A DNA stretch of 64,000 bases from AG25 sp035518815 (GTDB lineage: Bacteria > Gemmatimonadota > Gemmatimonadetes > Gemmatimonadales > GWC2-71-9): assembly GCA_035518815.1 (NCBI GenBank), contig DATIXG010000102.1, positions 1-64,000 of the forward strand, written 5' to 3'. Below, piece after piece: positions 56,453-64,000 of the stretch. The position numbers were made by a program, and so were the translations under genes. The notes under the pieces are model-generated. The model saw nothing but the letters and a program-made list of their open reading frames with translations, was not told the origin of the DNA and ran no database searches. Numbering within the stretch: the first letter of the stretch is position 1; every line of letters begins with the position of its first letter.

Positions 56453-57544
56453 GTGCCTACCCGCCTGTTGTCTTCGAGCCTGATCGTCGTCGCTGCCCTC
56501 GTGGGGCCTCATGCGCGCGCCGGCCACTCCCACGAACCCCCCGCGGCGCATGATGCCCGCGCCGTCGTGTCGCCGACGGGCGAGATCTATATCGAGCTGG
56601 CGCCGACGGACCTGCCTGCGCACGCGGAGCACCACCAGATCGCGCAGCCGCCGGTGGCGATTCTCCAGATGCCCGCAACCGGGGCGCTCTACGGGTTCCG
56701 AACCGAAATGGTGGACGATGCCGGTCACCTGCTGCCGTCCGAGCTGGTCCACCACTTCAACCTCATCGATCCCGACCACCGCGAGCTGTTCCTCCCGATC
56801 TCTCGCCGGATGATCGCGGCGGGGAAGGAGACCGGGAGCAAGCAGATTCCGCGCTGGCTGTTCGGCTTCCCGGTCGTGCGGGGAGAGCGGATACTGGCCA
56901 GCGTGATGCTCGCGAACCCAACGGACTCGAGCTATCACAACGCCCGGGTGCGCCTGGTACTGCTCTACACACCCGCCCGCCGGCTCTGGCCGCTGTTTCG
57001 CGCAGAGCCATTCCAGATGGATGTCGCGTTCCCGGTGGGCGACAAGTCGTTCGACCTGCCGCCCGGGAAGTCATCGCGCTCCTACGAAGGGAGCCCGGCC
57101 GTGCCTGGCGCCATCGTGGCGATCGGCGGCCACGTGCACGAGCATGCGACGCGACTCGAGTTCGTCGACGCCACGAGTGGGACCGTCATCTATCAGGGCG
57201 CCCCGATGATCGACTCGGCCGGAACGGTGATTGGCATGCCCGTAACCCGGCTGTACGGCCTGGGCCACCTGGGCACGCACATCGATCCGGCGCACCGCTA
57301 CCGGGTCACCGTGTACTACGACAACCCGACAGGCCGCACGATTCCCGATGGAGGCATGGGGGTGGTCGGCGGGCTGTTCGTTCCCGACGGCGGCGTTGTA
57401 TGGCCCGCCACGAATCCCGCGGACTCCCTGTATCAGCAGGACTTCCGCCACGCCATGCGGCTGGTCGGCGGCCATGAGATGATGATGGGGGGCCATGAGA
57501 TGGCGCCTATGGGGGCTCACGGGGCCGCGCATCACTCGCACTAG
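56453..57544 (+). CDS. Secreted His/Met-rich protein with two possible copper-type beta-sandwich domains
   Basis: A 363-residue exported protein (signal peptide ending ALVGPHARAG). It has two beta-rich halves: HAEHHQIAQPPVAIL, GYRTEMVDDAGHLLP-like (read as GFRTEMVDDAGHLLP) with VHHFNLIDPDHRELFLP, and a second with IVAIGGHVHEHATRLEFVD and VTVYYDNPTGRTIPDGGMG. The His pairs recall peptidylglycine-monooxygenase-type copper domains. The last 25 residues are a Met/His tail (HEMMMGGHEM, HGAAHHSH) typical of metal chelation. Family not recognised with confidence. Confidence 0.55.
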   Translation: MPTRLLSSSLIVVAALVGPHARAGHSHEPPAAHDARAVVSPTGEIYIELAPTDLPAHAEHHQIAQPPVAILQMPATGALYGFRTEMVDDAGHLLPSELVHHFNLIDPDHRELFLPISRRMIAAGKETGSKQIPRWLFGFPVVRGERILASVMLANPTDSSYHNARVRLVLLYTPARRLWPLFRAEPFQMDVAFPVGDKSFDLPPGKSSRSYEGSPAVPGAIVAIGGHVHEHATRLEFVDATSGTVIYQGAPMIDSAGTVIGMPVTRLYGLGHLGTHIDPAHRYRVTVYYDNPTGRTIPDGGMGVVGGLFVPDGGVVWPATNPADSLYQQDFRHAMRLVGGHEMMMGGHEMAPMGAHGAAHHSH

Positions 57545-58253
57545 GACGACCAGCAAGACCCCGTCAGCGCGTGCACCGAGCGTCGCGCTCTTCGATTTCG
57601 GTGGGACACTCGACGCGGACGGCGTGCACTGGGCGCCGCGTTTCTACGAAGCCTATCGCGCGGCGGGGGGCGCGACGGACCGCCCGCGATTCGAGCAGAT
57701 CTTCAAGGCCGCTGACCAGGCCCTGGCCACCCTTCCGGGCATTCGTTCCCTCGGGTTTCGCGATCTCGTCGAAGCGGAGGCGCGCCTGCTGCGCGACCTC
57801 CTGCCACCGGACGAGGCCTGGGAGCCCGCCCGGGTCGCGGCGCAGTTCCACGCCGACGCGCTGGCGGTCGTCGCGCGCAACCGGCCCCTCCTCGAGCGCC
57901 TCGCGGTGCGCTACCGCCTCGGGGTCGTGTCGAACTTCACCGGAAACCTGGAGCCGTGTCTGGTCGAGCTGGATCTGCGGCGCTATTTCGTCGTGGCGAT
58001 CGATTCCGCGGTGATCGGTGTTTCGAAGCCCGATCCGCGGATCTTCACGGCCGCGCTCGCCCGCCTCCATACCTCCCCACAGCACGCCTGGATGATCGGA
58101 GACAACTTCGACGCCGACATCCGCCCCGCGACCGACCTGGGTTTGCGAACTTGCTGGCTGACGCCCGCGGATCGCCAGGCGCCGCCGGGCGTCCCGCTTA
58201 GCGCGCGGATCGCGTGTCTGCTGGACGTCGAGGCCGTACTTGGGAGGGGGTAA
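57495..58253 (+). CDS. HAD-superfamily hydrolase (phosphatase)
   Basis: A 252-residue HAD phosphatase. Motif I is VALFDFGGTLDADG (the usual DxD becomes DFGGT), motif II lies in LGVVSNFTGNLE, motif III Lys in IGVSKPDPRIF and motif IV acidic pair in WMIGDNFDADI. The only ATG in frame is at 57495, inside the previous gene, giving an N-terminal tail of ~29 residues before the fold. Four bases separate its stop from the nucleotidyltransferase start, so it belongs to the head-group operon. Confidence 0.85.
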   Translation: MRWRLWGLTGPRITRTRTTSKTPSARAPSVALFDFGGTLDADGVHWAPRFYEAYRAAGGATDRPRFEQIFKAADQALATLPGIRSLGFRDLVEAEARLLRDLLPPDEAWEPARVAAQFHADALAVVARNRPLLERLAVRYRLGVVSNFTGNLEPCLVELDLRRYFVVAIDSAVIGVSKPDPRIFTAALARLHTSPQHAWMIGDNFDADIRPATDLGLRTCWLTPADRQAPPGVPLSARIACLLDVEAVLGRG

Positions 58254-58257
58254 GATC

Positions 58258-58971
58258 ATGCACGGTCTGATCCTCGCCGGAGGTGAGGGCTCGAGACTGG
58301 CAGCGGAGCTGGGGGTCCCCAAGCCCCTGGTGCGCGTGGGCGGCGAGACGCTCGCCGTTCGATTGCTCCGTACCCTCGCCGACCTGGGCTGCGAGACCCT
58401 GACGTTCATGGCGCGCGCTGATCGGCGGGCGGTGGTAGATGCGCTCGCGGGACTCCAGTTCGGCCCACCCCTCACCGTTCAGACCTGCCTCACGCGCTCC
58501 TCCTTGCACACGTTGGTCGAGGGGCTGCGGATCGTTCCGGCAGGGCCGGTGTTCTGCTCCATGGTCGACAGTGTGATGCCGGCGGCCGATTGGAGGCTCG
58601 TGTATGAAGCGTCCGGACGGGCGCTGGACGCGGGGGCCGACGCGTTGCTCGCTGTGACGCCTTTTGTTGACGACGAGTCTCCCGTCTACGTAATGGTCGA
58701 CGACAACGAGATTGTCACGGCCGTCAGCGATCAACCTGTTGTTCCGCCACGAGTTACGGGGGGGGTGTACGCTTTCGGTCCAGCCGCGCGGCGCGGGGCT
58801 GGGCAGGCGGTGGAGGAGCGGGTGGAGCGGATGCGTGGGTTTCTCAAGTGGCTGGTCGCGCGCGGCCAACGCGTGGCCACCGTGACCGTTTCGCGCATCA
58901 TCGACATAGACCATGAGTCCGATTTGCGCCTCGCCAATGCGTGGTTAGGTTCGGCCGAAGCGCGGGGCTAA
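58258..58971 (+). CDS. Sugar/alcohol-phosphate nucleotidyltransferase
   Basis: A 237-residue protein of the nucleotidyltransferase superfamily. LILAGGEGSRLAAELGVPKPLVRVGGETLAV is the signature NTP-binding start (read in parts) and SMVDSVMP holds the catalytic Asp region, followed by ARGQRVATVTVSRIIDIDHESDL. Close relatives use CTP or UTP with a small phosphorylated alcohol or sugar. GGGAGGGGG lies eight bases before the ATG. With the CDP-alcohol phosphotransferase downstream, a CTP-dependent reaction is most likely. Confidence 0.85.
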   Translation: MHGLILAGGEGSRLAAELGVPKPLVRVGGETLAVRLLRTLADLGCETLTFMARADRRAVVDALAGLQFGPPLTVQTCLTRSSLHTLVEGLRIVPAGPVFCSMVDSVMPAADWRLVYEASGRALDAGADALLAVTPFVDDESPVYVMVDDNEIVTAVSDQPVVPPRVTGGVYAFGPAARRGAGQAVEERVERMRGFLKWLVARGQRVATVTVSRIIDIDHESDLRLANAWLGSAEARG

Positions 58972-58987
58972 ACAGACATGGGAGCGT

Positions 58988-59836
58988 GTGGTGCCAGACC
59001 TCGTCGCACTGTACCGGAGACCGTCGTATTCGCCGCTGCAGCACCGCAACAATGACACGGCGATTCTCGCCGATACCACAGCGGAGCTTGCGCGCCTCGG
59101 GTGGCGCGTAATCAAGGCGACGGAGGAGGACGTCGAGCAGGGACGGCTCCCTTCGGGAGTCCTGTACCTGAACATGTGTCAGGGGCCGCTTGCCTCCGAG
59201 CAGCTGATGCCCTTCGAGGGTGACGGAGTGGTGGTGGTCAACGGGCCCACCAGCGTGTTGAATTGTCATCGTCATCGCCTCGTCCGTCACATGACGGGAA
59301 GCGAGGTGTCATTCCCGCGGACGCATGTGCAACCGAGCACCGCGCCCCTTCCGTCTGCGGACACCGTGCGAGCGCTCGGGGGCGAGACGGGAAAGATCTG
59401 GGTCAAGCGCGGGGACGTGCATGCCGAGCGGCGGGAGGACGTTGTCGCGGCGTCGGCGGAGGATCTGCCACGCGTGCTGTCTACCTTCGCTGCGCGGAAT
59501 ATCGCGTGGGTGGCGTTGCAGGAGCACGTCCCCGGGCCGGTGGTAAAGTTCTACGGCGTGACGGAGGGGCGCTTCTTTCGGTGGTACGGAGCCGACGCCG
59601 GCTATGGCAGGCCGGGACCCGTGATCGATGAGAGCTGCCTCAAGGCCATGGCGTTCGAGGCTGCGGCACTGCTCGGGCTCGAGGTATTCGGGGGGGACGT
59701 CGCGTTTCTAGCACCCGACCGGCCCGTGCTGATCGATATCAACGACTGGCCGAGCTTCGCGCCGTTTCGCGAAGAGGCGGCACGAGCAATCGCCGAGTAT
59801 GTCCACGATCGTGTCGAGCAGCGGAGGCGGGCGTGA
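58988..59836 (+). CDS. ATP-grasp-fold enzyme
   Basis: A 282-residue predicted ATP-grasp protein. TGKIWVKRGDVHAERREDVV has the ATP-binding Lys pair region, VALQEHVPGPVVKFYGV is the central strand and GDVAFLAPDRPVLIDINDWPSFAPF is the Mg-binding C-terminal signature (read in parts). ATP-grasp enzymes join a carboxylate to an amine or thiol through an acyl-phosphate. Adjacent GTG codons at 58986, 58988 and 58991 are alternative starts. Overlaps the aminotransferase gene (GTGA). Confidence 0.75.
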   Translation: MVPDLVALYRRPSYSPLQHRNNDTAILADTTAELARLGWRVIKATEEDVEQGRLPSGVLYLNMCQGPLASEQLMPFEGDGVVVVNGPTSVLNCHRHRLVRHMTGSEVSFPRTHVQPSTAPLPSADTVRALGGETGKIWVKRGDVHAERREDVVAASAEDLPRVLSTFAARNIAWVALQEHVPGPVVKFYGVTEGRFFRWYGADAGYGRPGPVIDESCLKAMAFEAAALLGLEVFGGDVAFLAPDRPVLIDINDWPSFAPFREEAARAIAEYVHDRVEQRRRA

Positions 59837-61167
59837 TCGAAGCGCAGCGACTCATCCAGGTCCCCGGGCCGAATTCCAAGGCGGTGTACGACGCCGAAGC
59901 GCAGTACCTGGCGCCCGGTGTGCAGAGCGTGGCGTCCTTCAGCCAGCTCTGCATCGACCACGGCGCGGGCGCGGTGCTCTACGACGCTGACGGCAATCGC
60001 TATATCGACCTGCTCGCTGGAGTCGGCGTGGCGAGCCTCGGATATGCGCACCCCAAATACGTGGCGGCGCTGCAGCGACAGGTGGCCCGCATCCACGTGG
60101 GCAGCTTCACGACGGAGCATCGAGCGGCGCTCGTCAAACTGCTCGCGGAACTCGCGCCGGGTGACATCAACCGCACGCAGCTGTATTCGAGCGGCGCGGA
60201 GGCAGTCGAGGCGGCGATTCGCCTGGCGAAGTCCGCGACGGGACACCGCGAAATCATCGGTTTCTGGGGAGGCTTCCACGGCAAGACCGGCGGCGTGCTG
60301 CCGGTGCTGGGCTCGAATTTCAAGCACGGCCTCGGCCCGCTCATGCCTGGCACGTATCTGTCGCCTTACGCTTCCTGCGCCCGGTGCGCGTTCGACAAGT
60401 CGTTTCCCGCCTGCGAGTGGCACTGCGTCGAGTTCCTCGAGCGGAAGATCGACGTCGAGACGACGCACGACGTGGCTGCGATTATTGTCGAGCCGATCCA
60501 GGGCACGGCGGGGAACGTGGTGCCCCCGCCCGGCTACCTGCGTCTGCTGCGGCAGATGGCGGATCGCCTCGGCGCCCTGCTCATCTGCGACGAAATGATC
60601 ACTGGGTTCGGGCGGACCGGAAAGATGTTTGCGGTCGAGCATGAAGGGATCGTGCCCGACGTGATCACGGTCGGCAAGGGGTTCGGCGGCGGATTCCCCT
60701 TGAGCGGTATCATGGCGCGCGAAACGGTCGCGTTCGCGAAGCCCTTCGCCAACCCGAGCGGGAGCTCGTCGTCCTACGGCGGGAATCCCCTGGCCGCCGC
60801 GGCCGCGCGGATCACGGTCGAGACCATCCTCGAAGAGGACCTCGTCGGCCACGCGCGCCGCCTCGGCGAGCTGATGTTCGCGGAGATGAAGCGCTGGGAG
60901 GCCGACCTGCCGATCGTGAGCGACGTCCGCGGTCGCGGACTCATGCTCGGCATGGACCTCGTGGTCCCGGGCACGCGCACCCTGCTCGACAAGAAGACCA
61001 CGCGGTGGATCTTCGATCGGTTGCTCGCGCGCGGCGTGCTGGCGATGATCTATAACCCGGAAGTCCGGATCAATCCCCCGCTCGTCATCCAGGAAGGCGA
61101 GGCGATGAGCGCACTGGCCACCATGAAGGATGTGCTGAGTGAAGCCGCAGAACGACTTACAGCATAA
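59833..61167 (+). CDS. Class-III PLP aminotransferase
   Basis: A 444-residue aminotransferase of the acetylornithine/GABA group. LYDADGNRYIDLLAGVGVASLGYAHP, QLYSSGAEAVEAAIRLAK, IIGFWGGFHGKTGG, AAIIVEPIQG, ICDEMITGFGRTGKMFAVE (the Asp) and VITVGKGFGGGFPLS (the Lys) are all present. A cysteine set CARCAFDKSFPACEWHC fits the known class-III variant. It likely aminates a keto-polyol in the pathway. GTG start. Confidence 0.9.
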   Translation: MIEAQRLIQVPGPNSKAVYDAEAQYLAPGVQSVASFSQLCIDHGAGAVLYDADGNRYIDLLAGVGVASLGYAHPKYVAALQRQVARIHVGSFTTEHRAALVKLLAELAPGDINRTQLYSSGAEAVEAAIRLAKSATGHREIIGFWGGFHGKTGGVLPVLGSNFKHGLGPLMPGTYLSPYASCARCAFDKSFPACEWHCVEFLERKIDVETTHDVAAIIVEPIQGTAGNVVPPPGYLRLLRQMADRLGALLICDEMITGFGRTGKMFAVEHEGIVPDVITVGKGFGGGFPLSGIMARETVAFAKPFANPSGSSSSYGGNPLAAAAARITVETILEEDLVGHARRLGELMFAEMKRWEADLPIVSDVRGRGLMLGMDLVVPGTRTLLDKKTTRWIFDRLLARGVLAMIYNPEVRINPPLVIQEGEAMSALATMKDVLSEAAERLTA

Positions 61168-62029
61168 GGGTGTTGCGGTCGAGGAGTGGGTCGACCTCAA
61201 GTTCTTCCGCCCCATCGGCATCCGCATTGCCCGGGCGCTTCAGCCCACCGAGGTCTCCGCCGACCAGGTGACCCTGTGGGCCATCGTGACCGGGGTGGTG
61301 GCCGGCCATTTGTTCCTGTATCGCGATCCCTGGGTCAACCTGATCGGGTTTCTGCTGTTCGTCGTGTCGGACATCTTCGACTCGGCCGACGGACAGCTCG
61401 CCCGGTTGCGCGGCACGTCCTCCCGCCTCGGGCGCACGCTCGACGGGCTGGGCGACCACGTACGGTTCCTGAGCCTGTATGTCCACCTCGCGCTTCGCAT
61501 TGGCCTGGCGGGGTGGCCCTGGCAGGGGTTCTTGCTCGCGACCGTGGCGATGCTCTCGCACGCGCTCCAGAGCATGGCGGTGGACTTCGTGCGATCGGCC
61601 TACCTCGCGCTCAGCGGGAGCGGTAAGGACGACCTCGATCTGCCGGAGGACTTGCACGGGCCCGCTCACGGCTCGTTGCTCGAGCGCTTTGCAGCCTGGT
61701 CGTACGCCAGCTACGTGTGGCAGCAGGCGCGTCTCTTCCCGCGCACGGTGGATCTCGCGCGGTCGCTCCGCCGGGTGAGGGTCACCAATGCGTTCCACGC
61801 CCAGTACCGGGAGCGCCAGCAGCCCCTGCTGCCGATCTGCTCGTGGCTTGGCCAGAACATCCGCTTCGCGCTCCTCGGGCTGGCGGGCGTGGCCGGATAT
61901 CCCTCCGCCTACCTGTGGACCGAGGTTCTGGCCATGAACTTCGTGCTTTTCGTAATCCTGGTCCCGACCCACGAGGCAAACTCCAGCGCCCTCGTCTCCT
62001 CGCTCGGGGGCGAGGCGCGTGCCTACTAA
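61139..62029 (+). CDS. CDP-alcohol phosphatidyltransferase
   Basis: A 296-residue integral membrane enzyme. The complete CDP-alcohol phosphotransferase motif D-x2-D-G-x2-A-R-x8-G-x3-D-x3-D is read as DSADGQLAR, eight residues, then GRTLDGLGD (~80-106). About six helices surround it. It transfers a phospho-alcohol from CDP-alcohol to an acceptor, or exchanges a head group on CDP-diacylglycerol. GTG start overlaps the aminotransferase by 29 bases. Confidence 0.93.
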   Translation: MKPQNDLQHKGVAVEEWVDLKFFRPIGIRIARALQPTEVSADQVTLWAIVTGVVAGHLFLYRDPWVNLIGFLLFVVSDIFDSADGQLARLRGTSSRLGRTLDGLGDHVRFLSLYVHLALRIGLAGWPWQGFLLATVAMLSHALQSMAVDFVRSAYLALSGSGKDDLDLPEDLHGPAHGSLLERFAAWSYASYVWQQARLFPRTVDLARSLRRVRVTNAFHAQYRERQQPLLPICSWLGQNIRFALLGLAGVAGYPSAYLWTEVLAMNFVLFVILVPTHEANSSALVSSLGGEARAY

Positions 62030-63071
62030 CAGCGCCCGCCGCTCCGTCTATCGCGGCGCCATCATCGGTGCAGGAGGGATCGCGCGGAACGCGCACATCC
62101 CCGCCTTTCGTCAGGGCGGGGGCGTGCGCGAGCGGGTAGAGATCGTCGCGCTGGTGGACGCGGCGCCGGACGTGGCGCCTGTGGCTGGTCTCGCCGCTCC
62201 GGTGCTCAGGAGTCCGAGTGAGCTCGAGCGCCTCGGTCCGCTCGACTTCATCGACATTTGCACGCCCACCGCGTCCCACCTCGACCTGGCACTCTGGGGA
62301 CTGGAGCGCGGCTATCACGTCATTTGCGAGAAGCCCGTGGCGGTCACCCGCGCCGAGGCCGACCGGCTCGCCGCCGCGGCGCGCGCCGCGGGCCGCGTGG
62401 TCATGCCTTGCCACCAGTACCGCTTCAACCCTGCCTGGCTCAAGGTGCGCGAATGGCTGAGCGACCATCGGATCGGCCGCTGGTACCTGGCTGACTTCAC
62501 GGTCCATCGCCAGTCTGCCGACCCCGGCTCGCGACCGGGCGAGCGGCCCTGGCGGGGCACGGGCGGCGCAAGCCGGGGTGGCGTCCTGCTCGACCACGGC
62601 ACCCACCTCATCTACCAGTTACTCGACGTGGCGGGCGAGCCGGCGGGTGTGCGCGCCTGGGTCGCGCGGCTGCTCCATCAAGAGTACGACGTTGAAGACA
62701 CCGCGGGCGTCCTGCTCGAATACCCGGACCGGCTCGCGACCTGCTTCATGACGTGGGCGTCGCATCACCGCGAGACCCGCCTGCGGTTCGTCGGCGAGGA
62801 GGGACGGATCGAGTGGAGCGGTGGGGAGCTGCTGCTCGAGCGTCACGGCGCAGGGGGGAGGACCGAGCGGCTGGACTTCTCGCGCGAGCTCGACAAGGCG
62901 TCGTATTGGCGCTGGTTCGCTTGCCTGTTTCAAGACTTCGTGGCCGCACTCGACGGCCGCGATGCCAGCCCGTTCCTCGATGACGTGGCGCGGGTCGCGG
63001 GCGTGCTCGAGCGCGCCTACGAGTCGGCACGGCCCGCAGCAGCCGAGCTCCCGGTCGCCGCGCCGGAATGA
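62019..63071 (+). CDS. Gfo/Idh/MocA-family oxidoreductase
   Basis: A 350-residue NAD(P)-dependent dehydrogenase. IIGAGGIARNAHIPAF is the Rossmann glycine motif and VICEKPVAVT holds the family EKP lysine. MPCHQYRFNP and GVLLDHGTHLIYQLLD hold the likely catalytic His region. Members oxidise sugars and inositols, which matches a keto-polyol step ahead of transamination. GTG start overlaps the CDP-alcohol enzyme by 11 bases. Confidence 0.92.
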   Translation: MPTNSARRSVYRGAIIGAGGIARNAHIPAFRQGGGVRERVEIVALVDAAPDVAPVAGLAAPVLRSPSELERLGPLDFIDICTPTASHLDLALWGLERGYHVICEKPVAVTRAEADRLAAAARAAGRVVMPCHQYRFNPAWLKVREWLSDHRIGRWYLADFTVHRQSADPGSRPGERPWRGTGGASRGGVLLDHGTHLIYQLLDVAGEPAGVRAWVARLLHQEYDVEDTAGVLLEYPDRLATCFMTWASHHRETRLRFVGEEGRIEWSGGELLLERHGAGGRTERLDFSRELDKASYWRWFACLFQDFVAALDGRDASPFLDDVARVAGVLERAYESARPAAAELPVAAPE

Positions 63072-64000
63072 GTCGGCGCACCCGGCTGCTGCTGCTCGGG
63101 TGCGGCGCCGCGCTGTTCGCCTACCTGGTGTCCCGAATCGGTCTGAAGGAGTTGATTGCCAGCGCGGCCCAGACCGGGTGGATGTTCCTGGTCATTCTCT
63201 TCGTGTACGGTCTCGTGTGTGCCTGCAATGCCTGGGCGTGGCTGCTCATCATGGCGCGGGAGCCGCGCCGCCCTTCTTTCTGGCGCGCGTATGCGATCAC
63301 AGTGTCGGGCTTCGCGCTCAACTTCGTGACGCCGATGCTCAACGTGGGTGGCGAGCCGTTCAAGGTCGCCGCGGTCGGGCCATGGCTCCCACGGCGACGT
63401 GCGATCGGCTCGGTGATCATTCACAACGGCTTGCGCATTCTGAGTTTCCTCTTGAGCTGGCTCACGGCGATCGTGCTCGGCTTCGTGATGCTTCCCCACG
63501 ACTGGGTCACGCTTAGCCTGCTCACCGGCGCGGGGCTGTTCGTGGGCGCGCTGACCGGCCTGCTCCTGGCCGCCCATCGCCGCGGCGCACTCGCGGCCGT
63601 CCTGTCCGCGCTCCACCGTATCCCGGGGCTACGCGCGCTTGCGCGCCTGCTCGAGCCGCATCGCGAGCTGCTGGTGCAGATGGACGAGCAGATCGCCCAG
63701 TTCTACCATGCCGACCCACGCCAGTTCGCGCGGGCGCTTGCGCTCGAATACCTGAGCCGGTGTCTGTACATGGCGGAGTTCTACCTGATCGCGCTGAGCA
63801 TCGATCTGCCCATGAGCTACCCCCAGGCGTTCCTGATCGGCGGCCTCTCCACGCTCATTCAAAACGTGCTGTTCATGATCCCCTACGAGGTGGGCTCGAA
63901 GGAGGGCGCGCTGTACGCCCTGTTCGGGATGCTGGGCTTTGATCCCAAGCTCGGCGTGTACACCGCGATCGTGAGCCGCGTCCGCGACTTGTTCTGGATC
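63068..64000 (+). CDS. LPG-synthase/flippase-type membrane protein (partial)
   Basis: The visible 311 residues form a polytopic protein with about eight helices of the lysylphosphatidylglycerol-synthase TM / UPF0104 family (LLLLGCGAALFAYLVSRIGLKEL at the start; FALNFVTPMLNVGGEPFKVAAVG as the conserved loop, read in parts; FMIPYEVGSKEGALYALFGM near the end). The gene runs off the window in frame. Family members move or modify aminoacyl lipids or sugars across the membrane. ATGA links it to the dehydrogenase gene. Confidence 0.88.
   Translation, partial: MSRRTRLLLLGCGAALFAYLVSRIGLKELIASAAQTGWMFLVILFVYGLVCACNAWAWLLIMAREPRRPSFWRAYAITVSGFALNFVTPMLNVGGEPFKVAAVGPWLPRRRAIGSVIIHNGLRILSFLLSWLTAIVLGFVMLPHDWVTLSLLTGAGLFVGALTGLLLAAHRRGALAAVLSALHRIPGLRALARLLEPHRELLVQMDEQIAQFYHADPRQFARALALEYLSRCLYMAEFYLIALSIDLPMSYPQAFLIGGLSTLIQNVLFMIPYEVGSKEGALYALFGMLGFDPKLGVYTAIVSRVRDLFWI

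Overview
The window is a GC-rich (roughly 68-70% by eye), densely packed bacterial chromosome segment with no rRNA, tRNA, CRISPR array, insertion sequence or phage gene that I can see. ATGA, GTGA, TTGA and TGATG stop/start overlaps are very common. An aerobic, Gram-negative-type organism is implied by lipobox lipoproteins, SURF1, an alternative complex III operon, PQQ biosynthesis and a proton-translocating transhydrogenase. The combination would fit Gemmatimonadota or a similar soil lineage. That placement is an inference from gene content, not a phylogenetic result.

Layout. 1-10.6 kb is housekeeping and stress metabolism: pntB, a glyoxalase-fold protein, OsmC, SURF1, a DEAD-box helicase behind a structured leader, a GYD protein, citrate synthase, a degenerate phosphoribosyltransferase-like protein, an acyl-CoA dehydrogenase, a rhomboid protease and a LURP-one/scramblase-like protein. 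10.6-20.3 kb is a co-oriented run: PIG-L deacetylase, a complete ferric/polyamine-type ABC importer, an MFS transporter, a PafA-like phosphodiesterase and two small proteins. A hybrid histidine kinase converges on this run. 22.9-34 kb looks like a glycan or glycoconjugate scavenging locus: GH38 mannosidase, esterase, Dpp-type permeases and binding protein without ATPases, GHMP sugar kinase, and a heparinase-II/III-like protein with a C-terminal CBM9-like domain. A SpoU methyltransferase and a class-III aminotransferase follow.

35.2-38.4 kb is a complete pqqABCDE cluster. The pqqA gene is only 24 codons long. A good sigma70-type promoter lies in front of it and a Rho-independent terminator-like hairpin lies directly behind it. 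39.3-44.0 kb is a tightly overlapping five-gene catabolic-type operon: an amidohydrolase, a metal-ligand-less amidohydrolase paralogue, a DapA-like lyase, a dihydroorotate-dehydrogenase-like flavoprotein and an enolase-superfamily enzyme. I do not recognise this as a described pathway. 44.7-51.9 kb is the actABCDEF operon for alternative complex III, followed by a cupredoxin lipoprotein that could accept its electrons. 52.4-56 kb is an ECF sigma / anti-sigma / VIT-VWA secreted protein operon.

57.5-64 kb (running off the end) is a second candidate system: HAD phosphatase, nucleotidyltransferase, ATP-grasp enzyme, class-III aminotransferase, CDP-alcohol phosphatidyltransferase, Gfo/Idh/MocA dehydrogenase and an LPG-synthase/flippase-type membrane protein. 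Read together they suggest a pathway that makes an amino-polyol or amino-cyclitol head group, activates it as a CDP-alcohol, and places it on a membrane lipid or a soluble phosphodiester. A further theme is short G-rich tracts of 6-8 bp period. They form imperfect palindromes between genes and also appear in frame inside coding sequences.
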